The position numbers were made by a program, and so were the translations under genes. The notes below the pieces were generated by a model. The model was given only the letters and a program-made list of their open reading frames with translations. It was not told the DNA's origin and ran no database searches. A DNA stretch of 64,000 nt from Chinchilla lanigera (taxonomy: Eukaryota; Chordata; Mammalia; Rodentia; Chinchillidae). Shown piece after piece: positions 22,037-33,225 of this stretch (positions are counted from its first letter, which is position 1; every line of letters starts with the position of its first letter). The stretch lies in contig NW_004955429.1 in assembly GCF_000276665.1 (NCBI RefSeq), positions 4,432,239 through 4,496,238 of the forward strand, in the 5' to 3' direction.

Positions 22037-22165
22037 TTTTTTTTTTTTGGTATACTACCAGGTTCTTCCTGGTGCCTTTTTTTCTAGTGTTTCTGTGTGG
22101 AACCGAACTCACGACCTTGCGTTTGCCAGGCAGGCGCTGTGCCGCTGAGCTAAATCCCCAGCCCC
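22037..22165 (-). mobile_element. ID-like SINE interrupted by a copied 50-bp patch
   Basis: Poly-T and GG lead directly into a 50-bp stretch (22050-22099) identical to 20767-20816. The SINE then resumes at GAACCGAACTCACGACC and ends AAATCCCCAGCCCC. Target duplication TAGAAATGCACTTTAG / CAGAAATGCATTTTAG flanks the whole unit. Confidence 0.9.
22050..22099 (+). repeat. 50-bp segment identical to 20767-20816 (copy in SINE)
   Basis: Replaces the short GTACCGG-side linker of the ID-like SINE between its poly-T and GAACCGAACTC. Confidence 0.95.
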
Positions 22166-22249
22166 AGAAATGCATTTTAGGAAAGAAGAGCCAGGGGAAC
22201 CCTGGATTGGGTCTTTTAATGGGAAACCACCGGAGATTGTTATACTGAG

Positions 22250-22860
22250 GAGCCAACCATAGACTACCCGAGTTCTTAGTGGAATTTATTTATTTAATTG
22301 CTGCCCCCAGAAACCTTTCTCTTCTCTTCCACCTCATCCTCCCTTGTTGCTACCAGACCGCTGGTAGCTTGTGGAGCTGCTGCTTTTACCAGTGAGAGGA
22401 GGCTGTAGACGGTAAGCTAGGAGGTGGCAGTGGCCTCTCGGCATTCAGGGGCCTGTGGCCATTCTTACCGCTGTTGGCGCGGTCTGCACGGGAGCCTGTG
22501 AGGAAGGCTGTGGACTGGCAGGCTGGCTGCAGACCCCACCATCAGACTGTGTTTTATAGTTAGCTTCTCGGGGACTCCTGCACATTCAACCCAGCCTTCA
22601 GCTGGGCAGGGAGAGTTGCAGGTTCTTTTGAAAGGAGATACTGTACTGAATTTTACCGTTCTGTTGTAAATGTCACTTCCCTTTGTATCTTCTTTTAAAA
22701 GTTAAGGCAAGCGTTAAAATATTACCTTGTTGCTTACCATATTACCTAAAATGCTCCTTTCTCATTTTCAGTTCACTAGAAAGAACCCAACTTAATCCAG
22801 AATACCTGAACATAAAGAAAAATCTCAATTAGCCAACTTTATATTTCATTATTAATTTAG
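22250..22860. other. Unique GC-richer stretch, no gene recognised
   Basis: Contains a few CpGs (GACCGCTGG, TTGGCGCGGT, CTCGGGG) and no recognisable repeat or splice-bounded frame. Confidence 0.4.
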
Positions 22861-22892
22861 GGAGTGATGAATTGTTATCTTTTTAAAAAAAT

Positions 22893-22938
22893 TTCTCTTT
22901 CTTTCTTTCTTTCTTTCCCTCTGTCTGTCTGTCTGTCT
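22893..22938. repeat. (TTTC)n(TGTC)n microsatellite
   Basis: Expanded tail of the minus-strand B1 that follows. Confidence 0.93.
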
Positions 22939-23068
22939 TGCTATGTAGTTCAGGCTGGCTGCCCTTGAACTCACTATGTAGCCCATACTGGCCTCTAACT
23001 TTCAGGGACCCTTCTGCCTCAGCGTCCCCAGTGCTGGGATCACTGGCCTGCACCACCTGCTGGACACA
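22936..23068 (-). mobile_element. B1 SINE with internal duplication
   Basis: TTGCTATGTAGTTCAGGCTG, GAACTCACTATGTAGCCCAT, CCCAGTGCTGGGATCAC. Its tail is a TTTC/TGTC microsatellite. Confidence 0.88.
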
Positions 23069-23644
23069 CCGGGCTAGATATTATCATTTTAATCAGTTAG
23101 GAAGCCTGTGAAGGACTTCATGCTAGAATCCTGAGGGTTTTGCCTTTTAGGCATAATGTTGTAGAAGGCTTTCTTTTCTCAGCTTGGCTTAGCGTACAGG
23201 GCAGTCCTTCCTGACTCTGGCAGTGCTCCTCAGTCTTGTCTCTGCTTCTTATGCTGTCTGCTCACTTCTGCACTGATGGCCTTGTATTGGATGGAGATAG
23301 GGAGGTGGCATCAGCGCAAAGTGGCTCTGGAAAAACTTACTGGTGGGTCCAGCAAATACATATTAACAGAAACACTTAATTTTCTGCAGGTAGGTTTTGC
23401 AGGCCTGAGGAGGGGACATGGGGATTAAAACACAGAGGTCTCCTTTGTATCAGGAAGAACCCGTCTTGGTGTACTCACTGATGACGTCTGAACACTGTTG
23501 ACCTACAGCTTCAGATTTTTAGCGATCATAGCTATTGGCCTTAGCATGGGGGAAAAGACCCCCTCTGCCCTATGGTTAACCCCTCATACCAAGCTTCTAA
23601 AATGATGAAAAATGCCACAGTCTATTACGAGAGATTAAAAATAG

Positions 23645-23897
23645 TTGATGTTAGTGAGTACTGTACTTACTGTTGGTCAGGCATTTTTGCATATTTAACC
23701 TGTGGCTCTCATAGGCCCTGTGGAGGGAGAAATTACTGTCACATTCCATGTTACAGTGACACAGGGAAGTTTAGGAAATAGGATGAAGTCACTTGCCCAG
23801 GGCCACACAGCTGAAAAGCTGCAGAGCAGGATGCTGACCCAGGGCGTCAAACTCCAGTCCTGCTCTACCATCGCTCGCACTGCGCTGGCCCTGGACT
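23645..23897 (-). mobile_element. MIR
   Basis: GAAGTCACTTGCCCAGGGCC, ACACAGCTGAAAAGCTGCAG, AGCAGGATGCTGACCCAGG. The whole MIR core and both flanks are readable. Confidence 0.8.
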
Positions 23898-24140
23898 GAA
23901 GGGTGCATGGTGCTCTAGCCATCACCGTCTACAAATAGTGTGAAAAATGAGCAGTGAATAGTAACAACTATATATCTAGAATATGTAGTTATTTATACAT
24001 ACGTATATATACACATTATGTTTCCTCCCAATTGACAGCCAGTTTAGGGAGTAGGTGAGAAAACTGGACTGTGAAAGGGAAAATAACAGGAATAGGTCTG
24101 GAATGATAGACTTATAGTACTGAAAAAAAATAACGTTGAA

Positions 24141-24306
24141 AGCTGGGCAGGGTGACACATGCCTGTTATCTCAGCACTCAGGAGGCTGAGGCAGGACTAT
24201 CTGGGTGAGTTTGAGGACAACCTGGACTACATAGTTAGTTCAAGGTCAGCCTGAACTACATACTGAGACCCTGTCTCAAAAAACAAAAAACAACAGCAAA
24301 ACAAAA
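24141..24306 (+). mobile_element. B1 SINE with internal duplication
   Basis: AGCTGGGCAGGGTGACACAT, ACCTGGACTACATAGTTAGT, GCCTGAACTACATACTGAGA, CCCTGTCTCAAAAAAC and a long A-rich tail. Confidence 0.92.
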
Positions 24307-25108
24307 CCAAACAAAAAGATACAACATTGAAGAGTAAGCTAAGAAAGGCAGGAAAACTAATAGTCAAGTAACTGATAGTAGCTGTGAATTTTAGCTGCTT
24401 TTTGTAATGTTTGTTAATGAGCGTAGTTCTTCCTCCGTTCTGTTACTAAAACCTTGGGCATGTATGCTACTGTGGTATATATGCACACAGATACACTGAG
24501 TTAGTGAATGTGCTATGTACACAATACAATGATAAACATTGAGCCCACATAAACAGTTCAGGTTTTAAATAGTGGTGTCATTAATGTCAGTTTAACAATA
24601 TATGTAATTGTTTTTGTTCTGTAAAGCGATTATTTGAATTATAGGTAATTTGCTTAAGAATCTGGTTTGTATTGATGATTACTATCGAGCCCATAGCCTC
24701 TGCATCTGTAGCAAGGAAGACCTAGTAGCTTACAGTCTGTTAGGTTTGTACTTGGCTTGTGCATGCTCCCTGGGAGCTTTGGCTGAGGGATGAAATCAGG
24801 TTCAAGTGCATGAGCATGGTACAAATGGAAATCTGAAGGAAAAGGCAAACTTCAAGGAGACAGTCTAAACCCTAACTGGTAGGTGGATGAGAGGAATGGC
24901 AGACATCTGTTCTGGTTTCTTGTTGATAGTTGGACTTGACTACAAGGAGAAGCACTTAAAAATATTAACTTTTGAACTTTACCTCCTACCCAACTGTGAG
25001 GAAACCAGTTTGTTTAGGAAGTCAAAAGTCTGGTGGAGAGAGCCTTGGAGTCTTATACTAGTAACTCTGCCACTACTTGTTTGTGTGATTTGGAGAAAGT
25101 TTTAAATC
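24307..25108. other. Intronic sequence, nothing recognised
   Basis: AT-rich, no repeat or exon seen. Confidence 0.55.
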
Positions 25109-25154
25109 TCTGTGTGTGTGTGTGTGTGTGCATGTGTGTGTGTGTGTGTGTATG
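25109..25154. repeat. (TG)n microsatellite
   Basis: Two TG runs broken by CA; a Z-DNA-forming alternating purine-pyrimidine tract. Confidence 0.95.
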
Positions 25155-25193
25155 TAAATTGATTAGGTGATTTTCAGAGTCTTTTTTTGTTTC

Positions 25194-25314
25194 CTTCAGT
25201 TTTTTGAGACAAGGTCTCATTTTGTAGTTCAGTTTGACCTCAAACTTGGGGCAATACTCTTGTGTCCACCTCCTGAGTGCTGAGATTTCAGGCGTGTGCC
25301 ACCATAGCAGGTTT
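25194..25314 (-). mobile_element. B1 SINE
   Basis: TTTTGAGACAAGGTCTCATT, CCTCCTGAGTGCTGAGATTT, GTGTGCCACCATAGCAGG. Confidence 0.88.
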
Positions 25315-26556
25315 TGATATTTGGGGTTTCTTATGTCCAATTCTAACAAAAAATGATTCTTAGAAAAGCAGAGTATATTTTATGTATCACTATATAGTTG
25401 AAGTAATGAAATTTTAGCTGTGTATATTATACCAAGTTTAAGTCACGACTGATGTGGTTGCTTATGTAGCGTGTCATTCATAGGGACTTTCAGGGGGTGA
25501 ATGGGACAGTTATTCATTCAACACAAACTTCATAAGGGACATTATTAAAGAGTGCAATGTCTGATTTTTTTAAGGGTGTGTAAACATAAGCAAATGTAGG
25601 AGCTACAGATTTTACTTGTTTTGTTACTGAAGATTCCTCCAGAGCCCTAGATGTGATACATTATTTTCACGCTATATCACCTCCTACTTGGAGAAGACAG
25701 GGCTCAACTCATCAGGCTTCATAAAGCTGTGTTGAAAATGTAATAAAAAAGCGTACTCCGGATTAATGACCAGTTTCAGGAAGATGCAGACTGAACAGGA
25801 ATGATGAGAATAGGGAGAGGAAGAACAAATGGCATAGGAAAACGAGAGCAAACTAGGTAAGATAACAAAATGGAAGCAGGGGAGCCCCCACTTTTCTTTT
25901 CTTCTTGGCGGAAAACATCCCTTTATTTGTCATGTTGTCTCCATACCTCATCCTTACTCCTTTACCTCTTTACGGAGCCATTCATCCATCTCCCAGTAGC
26001 TAATAGCTCCCACTGCCCCCACCCCTGGACGCTTTCTTTTGGCTTAATGAGATCTTCCTCTTCTGGGACATTTCTCCACTCTCCCCAGGGGTAGGTGAGG
26101 GCTGACAGTGGGTTACCCCTAGGAGCAGCACGTTTTATTGTTCACTCCTGTAGTTTTCAGGTCAGGTCCCTGGACACCATTCAGATTTTGATATTTATTC
26201 CTGAATTTCACTCTGACACTAAAGGTTAGATGCTGCTGCTTGGCTTTCTGTTCTACAGTTCTAACATCCTCATCGCTCCTTAAGAAGGCTACACCTGTAG
26301 CAGTACCATCCACTCTCCATGGTGGCTGATGGGGACAGACAGCACACCGCATCTTAGAAAAGCAGGCGCCACTTTGGTAGTCTGCCATCATAGTTCTGGC
26401 ATTTCTATGTAATATGGGATCTCAGTTTTTCCAAGCTTCCTAGAGCCATCCCAGTAGTGTATGTGGGCCTCCACCAAAGTCTTGTCTTAGTGTTAAAGTC
26501 TGTGTCAGTGTAGGGTGCCTCCTTTTTAACCTCTATTCAGTTTTATATTATATCCC
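25315..26556. other. Intronic sequence, nothing recognised
   Basis: No family identified. A 74-codon (25870-26094) and a 90-codon (26119-26391, minus) frame look like chance. Confidence 0.5.
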
Positions 26557-26930
26557 TGTCTTACTCATTTTTCTTTCGTTGCTGAGACAAAATACCCAAC
26601 ACCTAAAATTAAAGGGGAGAGGGTTAATTTGGCTCACAGTTTGTAGTCCATAATTGGCTGGCTCCAAGGCAGCATGGCACAGAGGAGAAACAGTTCATGG
26701 TGGGCAGAAGATGGCAAAGCAACAAGAGGAACAAGCAAGCTTTTTTCTGTCCCTTATGTTGTATCCAGGCTATTGGGACTAGAGCAGGTGCCAAACCAGT
26801 CAGTGGACTGATTTATTAATCACCTACCCTTATTCTCAGCATCACACACTATAGATCTGGCCACCTCAGAAAAAGCCCCACTTATGACTGCATGAGGCCT
26901 TGGGGGGACAACCTAACACTAACCATAACA
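26557..26930 (-). repeat. 3' LTR of the MaLR element
   Basis: 374 bp. It shares with the right LTR the blocks GCTGAGACAAAATACCC, GGCTCACAGTTTGTAG, CTGGCTCCAAGGCAG, GAGAAACAGTTCATGG and AAACCAGTCA. Confidence 0.85.
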
Positions 26931-28363
26931 TTCCGCCACTGGCTCTCCAAAGACTCATGTACATTCCTTTACGCAGAAGGCATTTAGCCCATCTCTAAGA
27001 GTTCCCAAAATCCTAACAGTTGCAGCACTGCTGAAAAGCCTTCTGAGATTTAAGGCAAACTCCTAGCTGCAATGAAAAGAAAATAAAAACTTCCAACATC
27101 CAGTGGCGCAAGATAGACCTTTCCATTCCAAAAATTACAAACGGGGATAATAAGGAATAGGAACAAAGCAAGACCAAAATCCGGCATGACAAACATTAAA
27201 TCCTATAGTTCTCCTTCCAGTGTGCTTGGCAATCTGTGGCAGGTTGTGAAGTCCAAAAGGCTTAGGTGCCTCTGCCCCTTTGGCTCTTCTGGTGGTTGTT
27301 GCTCCCGTGGCTTCTTTCTTTGGCTGGCTTTGCTCACTTCTTGCAGCTTTCCTTGGACAGTCAACTTTCCTGGTTTCTTCAAAATTCTGGAGTCTGCACT
27401 ACACCTTTGGCTTCACACTCACAGCCTCAGAAACACTGCCTTCTCAAGTGCGTACTGCCTCCCCTTCCAGGCCTTCTTTGGAAGTCTGGGAGGAATCATT
27501 CCTGACTCCATAACTCTCGTATTCTATATGTGCCTAAAACCAGCACCACATGGATGATGCCAAGGTCTGCTGACAGCTGAAGCAGTAGCCAGGCTTCCTT
27601 CTCTCTTGGCTGTAGGGGTCCAGTGTCTGTGAACCAAATCCCAAGGAACAAATTCTCTAGGTCACCACCATCCTGGAACATGGTGCTCTGAGGCTGTCTT
27701 CTCAAAGCAAACCCTTTCATTTTTGCAATTTTGAGGCTGTAAAGCCTGGAGTCCTGCTGCTTCTTGTGATGCCTTCAGTCTATCTTTTCTATTCTCCTGT
27801 TCCTTCTCAGCAATCAAGATCTCTGCTCTGTCTTTTCAGTCCATAGCTGTACTGAAATTTCCTTTCTGGCCAAATTCAAAACATTTTAAATCATTCTCCT
27901 GGGTTCTTTGCCCTTGATTTTCAATTTAAATCTGGCTAAAAGCCCCCAGCAGTAGCCATGCCACTGCCTCAACATTTGACTGCCTTGAAATTTCTTCTAC
28001 AAAATTAATTAGTCCACCACCCTTAATCTCAGCCTCAGGCAAAGTCTCTGGAAATGAGCAAAATGCAGACAAACTTTCTGCCAAACCATAACACATTGTC
28101 TGAGTGCAGCAGCCAATGCAATCTTTCTTCCCAGCAAAAACCTCCCAAGTTTGGTCTTTACTGGCAGGATTTCTGTCAGCTTTTTAGTCTTCTGAGCTCT
28201 GACCAGAATCTCCTATACAGAACAGCCTAAGGCTTTCCAAGGCAGCTCTTTCAGCCAGCATGTCCAAACCTTTCCAGACTCTTCCCATAAACCAGTTCCA
28301 AAGGCTTCTGAACCACATGGTCAGGTATAGTCACAGCAATGACCCCACTTCTCTGGTACCAAA

Positions 28364-28703
28364 TTATTAGTTAACTTTTCTTGATGCTGAGACAAAATAC
28401 CCGGCACCCAAAGGCTCACAGTTTGTAGAGGTTTCAGTCCATAAGCAGCTGGCTCCAAGGCAGGGTGACTCAGCCGACAGGAATCACAGAAGAGAAACAG
28501 TTCATGGCAGGCAAAAGATAGCAAAGCAACAAGGGGGCAAGACAAGCCTCTTTCTGTCCCTTATATTGTGTCCAGGATTAGTGCTGTACCAAACCAGTCA
28601 CACACCCTTAATCCCAGCATCACATACTCTAGATTCAGCCACCTCTGAGAAAGCCCCGCCTATGACCACATGAGGAAGTGGGGGGACATCTAAACTCAAA
28701 TCA
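28364..28703 (-). repeat. 5' LTR of the MaLR element
   Basis: 340 bp, slightly shorter than its partner. ATTAGTTAAC at its edge corresponds to the TGTATTAGTCxGTTTTC end of MaLR LTRs. Confidence 0.83.
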
Positions 28704-29108
28704 TACCCATCCCCTTGCTCTGCCACCTCAGAACATTCCTCAGTCATATTCTTAAATACCAGTGTATGTTAGCCAGGCCTTGCCATTCTCCTGGGATAGA
28801 ATCCCGCTTTCTCCTTTTTTGGCCTTATTTTTAAGTTTTAGGTAGGACCAGATCACTTTTAGTGTAGCTCTCATTTTGCCCCACTAGCGAGGCAGTGGTA
28901 CTCTGATGAGTAATTTATTGGTATCCCATGAAGTTAACAAGGTTCTCATGCTTATTGGTAAGAACAGACACAATTTTTAACCCTCTGTTGAGTTTCAGGG
29001 ATTGATTCCTCTCTTCCTTTGAGGCTCATCCTCTCCTAAGCCTGTTTGCACATAGGCTCATTAGTACTGCTAAACTAGAAACAGGGGTGAGGAAGACCCT
29101 GCAGGTTT

Positions 29109-29152
29109 GGTTCCCTCCCCTTCCCTCCCCTCCCCTCCCCTCCCTCTCTCTG
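29109..29152. repeat. (CCCCT)n pyrimidine tract
   Basis: CCCCTTCCCTCCCCTCCCCT-type pentamer run. All-pyrimidine, with G-runs on the minus strand spaced as in G-quadruplexes. Confidence 0.9.
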
Positions 29153-29365
29153 CGCTTCTTTAGTCTCTTGGACACTACTATGTGAACTTAAATTTACCAG
29201 TCTGGGCTCCTTTTCCCTGCACCAAGGCCTTCACCTTTCTAGCAGTAAGTGAGGGTGGTCCTGGGGCGTATTTCCTTTCTTTCTGGTATCATAGGCCTGA
29301 TGTCCACAGTCTGGAAGCCTTTGTTTCATAGATGCTGTATTGTCTGGATGTTTAGTTGTTTTACA

Positions 29366-29910
29366 TGGTGGTGTGTTATCTGTTGCTAAGTAGCAGATGA
29401 CTCCTGAAGCTTAGTCACTAAAACAACATTGCTATCTGCAGATCAGAAATCTGGGTGTGTCTTACAGGGTTCCTCAGGCCTGGAGCATCTTCAGGGTTGT
29501 GATCAAGGTGTCAGCCTGGCTGCAGTCTCAGGACTTGCCTGGGGAGGGATCTGCTTTCAGGCCCCACTGTTGGTGGTGAATCTTAGTTTTACAGTGGCTG
29601 TTGAACTCAAGTCGTCAGCTCTTAAGTTGGCCTGTGGGTAATGACTGCCCTCAGTTTCTGTCCCTGTAGGTCTCTCCAGAGGGCAGCTCACAGTGTGGCA
29701 ACTTGTTTCATAAAAAGCAAAAGCAAGGGAGAAGAATCAGAAAGTATGAGTAGGATAATGGTCGCAGCGTTTTGGAGCCTAACCTTGGAAGTGACGTATT
29801 ACCACTTTTATGGAATTCGTTTCATTAGAAGCAAAGCGTTAGATCCAGCTCACACGCGAGATGGGAATTACACATAGGCGTGAATATGGGAAAGCAGGGA
29901 TCACTGTTCC
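29366..29910 (-). mobile_element. Ancient LTR-like interspersed repeat, family uncertain
   Basis: GTTGCTAAGTAGCAGATGAC, ATCAAGGTGTCAGCCTGGCT, CTCTCCAGAGGGCAGCTCAC and AACCTTGGAAGTGACGTATT follow a repeat I have seen widely in placental genomes, but I cannot name the family. No coding frame supported. Confidence 0.6.
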
Positions 29911-30744
29911 CGTCTTCTTTTTTTTTTTTTTTTGTCCTTGTAATTGATTATAATTCACATCAGAGTTGGAAAATGTATTGGGACGCTCCCCAAATATGCC
30001 CAGTTCATTGATTTGCTAGGATGCTTACACAATTCAGTATATGCACTATATAGTAGTCCCCAGCCATGATTTATTACAGTGAAGGAACACAAAGCAAATC
30101 AGCAAAGTGACAAGGAAAAAGTCGATGGGACAGAGTTTAGAGGAAACCATACACAAGCTTCCAGGAGTCCTGTCCCAGTTGAGTCACACAGGATGTGCTA
30201 ATTCCTCTGGCGACAAACTATTACTGTGTATGTGAAGTGTTGTATACAAAGGAGACTCATTCAAGACAAGATTTTTAGTCAGGACTGATTACATTGATGC
30301 CTTATGCCTACCTAGCACATGCCAAAATTCTAGACACCCATAAGGAAAGCAGGAGTTCAGCATTAATCACATTATTTACACAAACAATTTAGGCAAATTG
30401 AACTATTTTTATCAGTTAGGAAAAGATGAGAACATTCTTAAGACTCAAGGTGCATGATACCTATTGAGGGCCACCTTGCAAGTCAGGCTTCTGCACAGGT
30501 CGGTGGGAATTTATGTGAAGCTTATTATACATAGTAATCAGTAAAAATAATTTTGTTGAAATGTTCACTCCAGACTTAGGGATGTGAGGGTAGGAGAACA
30601 TTATCTAGGGCCCAGAGAGCAAAGGAACTTAATTCTGGCAGTAATCTTTGTGTTTAGATTGTAGCTTCAGTGTCAGAATACATATTTATAGTGAATTAGG
30701 GAAAAAGCATTCCAGTGGTGTAGTGTATACAATATTTGCTTCTA

Positions 30745-31430
30745 CAAATATTTTTTTAGTACCTGGGTAGGGCCTGGCTATGGAATGGTGAGTAGGGCAA
30801 ATATTAAACACACGGACAAAGATAGGTAGGTAAGTAGATAGATGGATAGATTATTATAGGTAAAAAATATCCTTTACAGGAAAGGAAAGTATTTATTTCC
30901 TATTTATCCAGTACAATTTTTCACATACCTGCTTTTTGCCATTGTTCTAGTGTGAACAAAACAGCTCTCTCGCTCTTTGGGATCCTTCACTTCAACTAGG
31001 GCCAAGTGGGGGTCTAGACAATAAATCAGTAAGTAATAAATATAGAATATTTCAGGTAGGGTAAGTGCTGTGAGAAAAATAGAGTAGGATGAAGAGATAG
31101 GGAGACTAGAGAAGGTGGGAGAAGTCACTTCTCTGAAGTGAGGCGTAAACAGAACCCTTAACCAGCTGTGGATAGAAACTTCAAGCATGTGCATTCCAGG
31201 TAGAGAGGGTTGATTACAAGCATAAAGTTCCTGAGACCCGACAGCTTTGTGTGACGGGATTTGAGGTAACAGGGCATTGTGTAGCAAAGCTGTGAACAGG
31301 GGAGAAGAATGAGAGGATAAGTACAAAATCGATCCAGCAGGCACAGAGGTCTGGAAAAGCAGGGCTTTTGATTTCCTTCTCAGGGTGGTGGGAAGCTTGT
31401 TGGGTTTTTAGCATAACAGTGACAATTAGA
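30745..31430 (-). mobile_element. L2 fragment
   Basis: TGAAGTGAGGCGTAAACAGA, GTGCATTCCAGGTAGAGAGG, AAGCATAAAGTTCCTGAGAC. A GGTA/GATA stretch lies at 30822-30855. Confidence 0.6.
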
Positions 31431-31656
31431 TTCGTGTTTGTTTTTGTGAATGTTTTAAATTGAAATATAGCACTATATAATAAATGCATAAATTATAAAC
31501 GTATGGCTTGGGAACTTCACAAAGTGATCACACCTGGGTGTTCATGGTCCAGATAAACATTTGGAATATTAACAACCCCTCAAAACTTCAGTTTCGTCCT
31601 TTCTGGTCATTATCTTATTCTCTAAAGGTAATTACTACCTCAGTTCATCACCAGTT

Positions 31657-31814
31657 TTTTTTCTTTTTTTTTTTTTGAGATAGGGTCTTGCTATACAGTT
31701 CAGCCTGACACTGAACTCACTAGGTTGCCCAGGTTGTCCTCAAACTCACAGCAATCCTTCTGTCTCAGCCTTGCCAGAGTTAGGACTACAGGCATGTACC
31801 ACCATGCCCACCCT
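31657..31814 (-). mobile_element. B1 SINE with internal duplication, inside L1
   Basis: TTGAGATAGGGTCTTGCTAT, ACTGAACTCACTAGGTTGCC, GGCATGTACCACCATGCCCA. Confidence 0.9.
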
Positions 31815-31968
31815 CTTTAATCTCAAAATTATCACACTGTATGTACCTTGTTGTATAAGTTTTTTCACTTTTGAGTCAACATTATCTTTGAAATTCATCC
31901 ATCTTGTTGTATTAGCTATAATTAAGAAAATATGTACAGTAGTTCATTTTAAGATGAGACCACATTTT

Positions 31969-32090
31969 GGCCAGCCACCATGCGTGTAATCCCAAGCACT
32001 GCGGGAAGCTGAGGCAGCAGGATCTCAAGTTTGAGTCCAGCTTGGGCAGCTGGTGACTTTGCGAGGTCCTGTCTCAAACAAAATATAAAC
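31969..32090 (+). mobile_element. B1 SINE, left half of a B1+ID composite
   Basis: GGCCAGCCACCATGCGTGTA, GCTGAGGCAGCAGGATCTCA, GAGGTCCTGTCTCAAACA. An ID-like unit follows directly. Confidence 0.82.
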
Positions 32091-32150
32091 TGAGCTGGGC
32101 CTGTGGCAGAGTGTGAAGGCCCTGGGTTCCAACCCCAGTACTGCGCCTCC
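32091..32150 (+). mobile_element. ID-like unit, right half of a B1+ID composite
   Basis: GAGCTGGGCCTGTGGCAGAG and GGCCCTGGGTTCCAACCCCA directly follow the A-rich end of a plus-strand B1 (31969-32090), suggesting a dimeric SINE. Confidence 0.65.
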
Positions 32151-32214
32151 CCCGTCACATTTTAGTCATCCTCTGCTCTACTCCGTGCCTCCCTTGCTTT
32201 CTCCCTTCCCTGTT

Positions 32215-32273
32215 GTAGGGATCACACCCAGTGCCTAGTTTATGCCGGGCAAGTGCGCTATATCCCCAGCCCT
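32215..32273 (-). mobile_element. Old ID-like SINE fragment
   Basis: GGGATCACACCCAGTGCCTA, CGGGCAAGTGCGCTA and TATCCCCAGCCCT remain. Confidence 0.68.
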
Positions 32274-32934
32274 CCAGTTGCTTCCAGTTTTGGATTATTG
32301 CAAATGAACCTACTGTGAACATTTTTGCCCATAGCTTTATATGTATGCATTTCTATTATCTCTACAATATGTGAGAAATCTTGTTACTCTGCAACCCTTG
32401 CCAACAATTACCAGTTAAACTGTTTTTATTTTGATATGTAGTAGTATGTCATTATTGTTTTAATTTGCATTTTCCTAATCCCAGATGAAGCGAGCATCTT
32501 ATACTTACTGGCCATTTAGGTTTTTCATTTTGTGACACATCTAATCAAGATATTTTGCTTATCATTCACTAACTATAAGAACTTTAAATCACCAGATTTC
32601 TTTGAATGCAGTGTTAAAATTCCATACTTTCTTTGAGTAGTTTCCAAGCCTTCATTTTTGCAACTGTTAAGAATTAAATATCAAATATTTAATATTAAGT
32701 GTTTTCTACATTTGCAATATCTACTTGGATATAAAGATTTTTAAAGAGAAAAGATCCAGAGAATAAGTGGAATTGCCACTTCAGTATTGATGAATTTTCA
32801 AAAAATAGGACCAATTTATAAGAAGGCAGACTCTTAGAAAAACTTTCTTCTTGTGGAAATTAGAATCACTGAAGCAAAATTTGAATTAAATTTTATATGA
32901 TTTCATGAAAAGAATTGTACCAGAATTTTTCCCA

Positions 32935-33225
32935 TGTTCTCTCTACTTTCTGCAAATGTTTTCATCCACTCTGTGGCCGTTGGTATTATAGGCTGGTTCC
33001 TCTCTCCAGATCCCTTTGTTGAGCATAGATTCATTTTCATAACCAACTGCAGAGTCTCTCCCGTGATACCTCACTGGTGCTTTCAAACCTTTATATCAAA
33101 GATTAAACTTATATCCTTCCCTTGGAGTACCATTCCAAATTTCAGTAATAACAATATTGACATCAGCTACCAAACCCAAAACTCGATTTCTGAGATGGTC
33201 CAGCCAGCTATTATTTAAAGTAATG
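32935..33225 (+). mobile_element. Possible L2 fragment
   Basis: TTTTCATCCACTCTGTGGCC and ATCAGCTACCAAACCCAAAA resemble the L2 region downstream of its YADD motif. Weak match. Confidence 0.4.

Larger units (their letters stand above)
26557..28703 (-). mobile_element. Near-complete MaLR-type LTR retrotransposon
   Basis: Two related LTRs bracket about 1.42 kb of non-coding internal sequence. On the minus strand the element runs from the right LTR (28364-28703), through a primer-binding site-like TGGTACCAGAGAAGTGGGG (28345-28362 region, tRNA-Leu type as in ERVL/MaLR), to the left LTR (26557-26930), which starts TGTTATGG. The internal start (GAACTGGTTTATGGGAAG, GTCTGGAAAGGTTTGG) resembles MaLR internal regions. 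No gag, pol or env frame was found, as expected for MaLR. LTRs differ by scattered changes, so it is old. Confidence 0.85.
31440..32600 (-). mobile_element. Old L1 fragment interrupted by several SINEs
   Basis: 31440-31656 (ACAAAGTGATCACACCTGGG), 31815-31968 (AAATTCATCCATCTTGTTGT) and 32274-32600 (TTAATTTGCATTTTCCTAAT) read as consecutive parts of one reversed L1 tail, separated by B1, B1+ID and ID copies. Confidence 0.68.

Noticed and set aside
27186..27557. 123-codon frame and two overlapping frames
   Set aside because: They lie within the non-coding internal region of the MaLR element, antisense to it.
30904..31344. 146-codon minus-strand frame
   Set aside because: It lies in an L2 fragment and reads the strand without family similarity.
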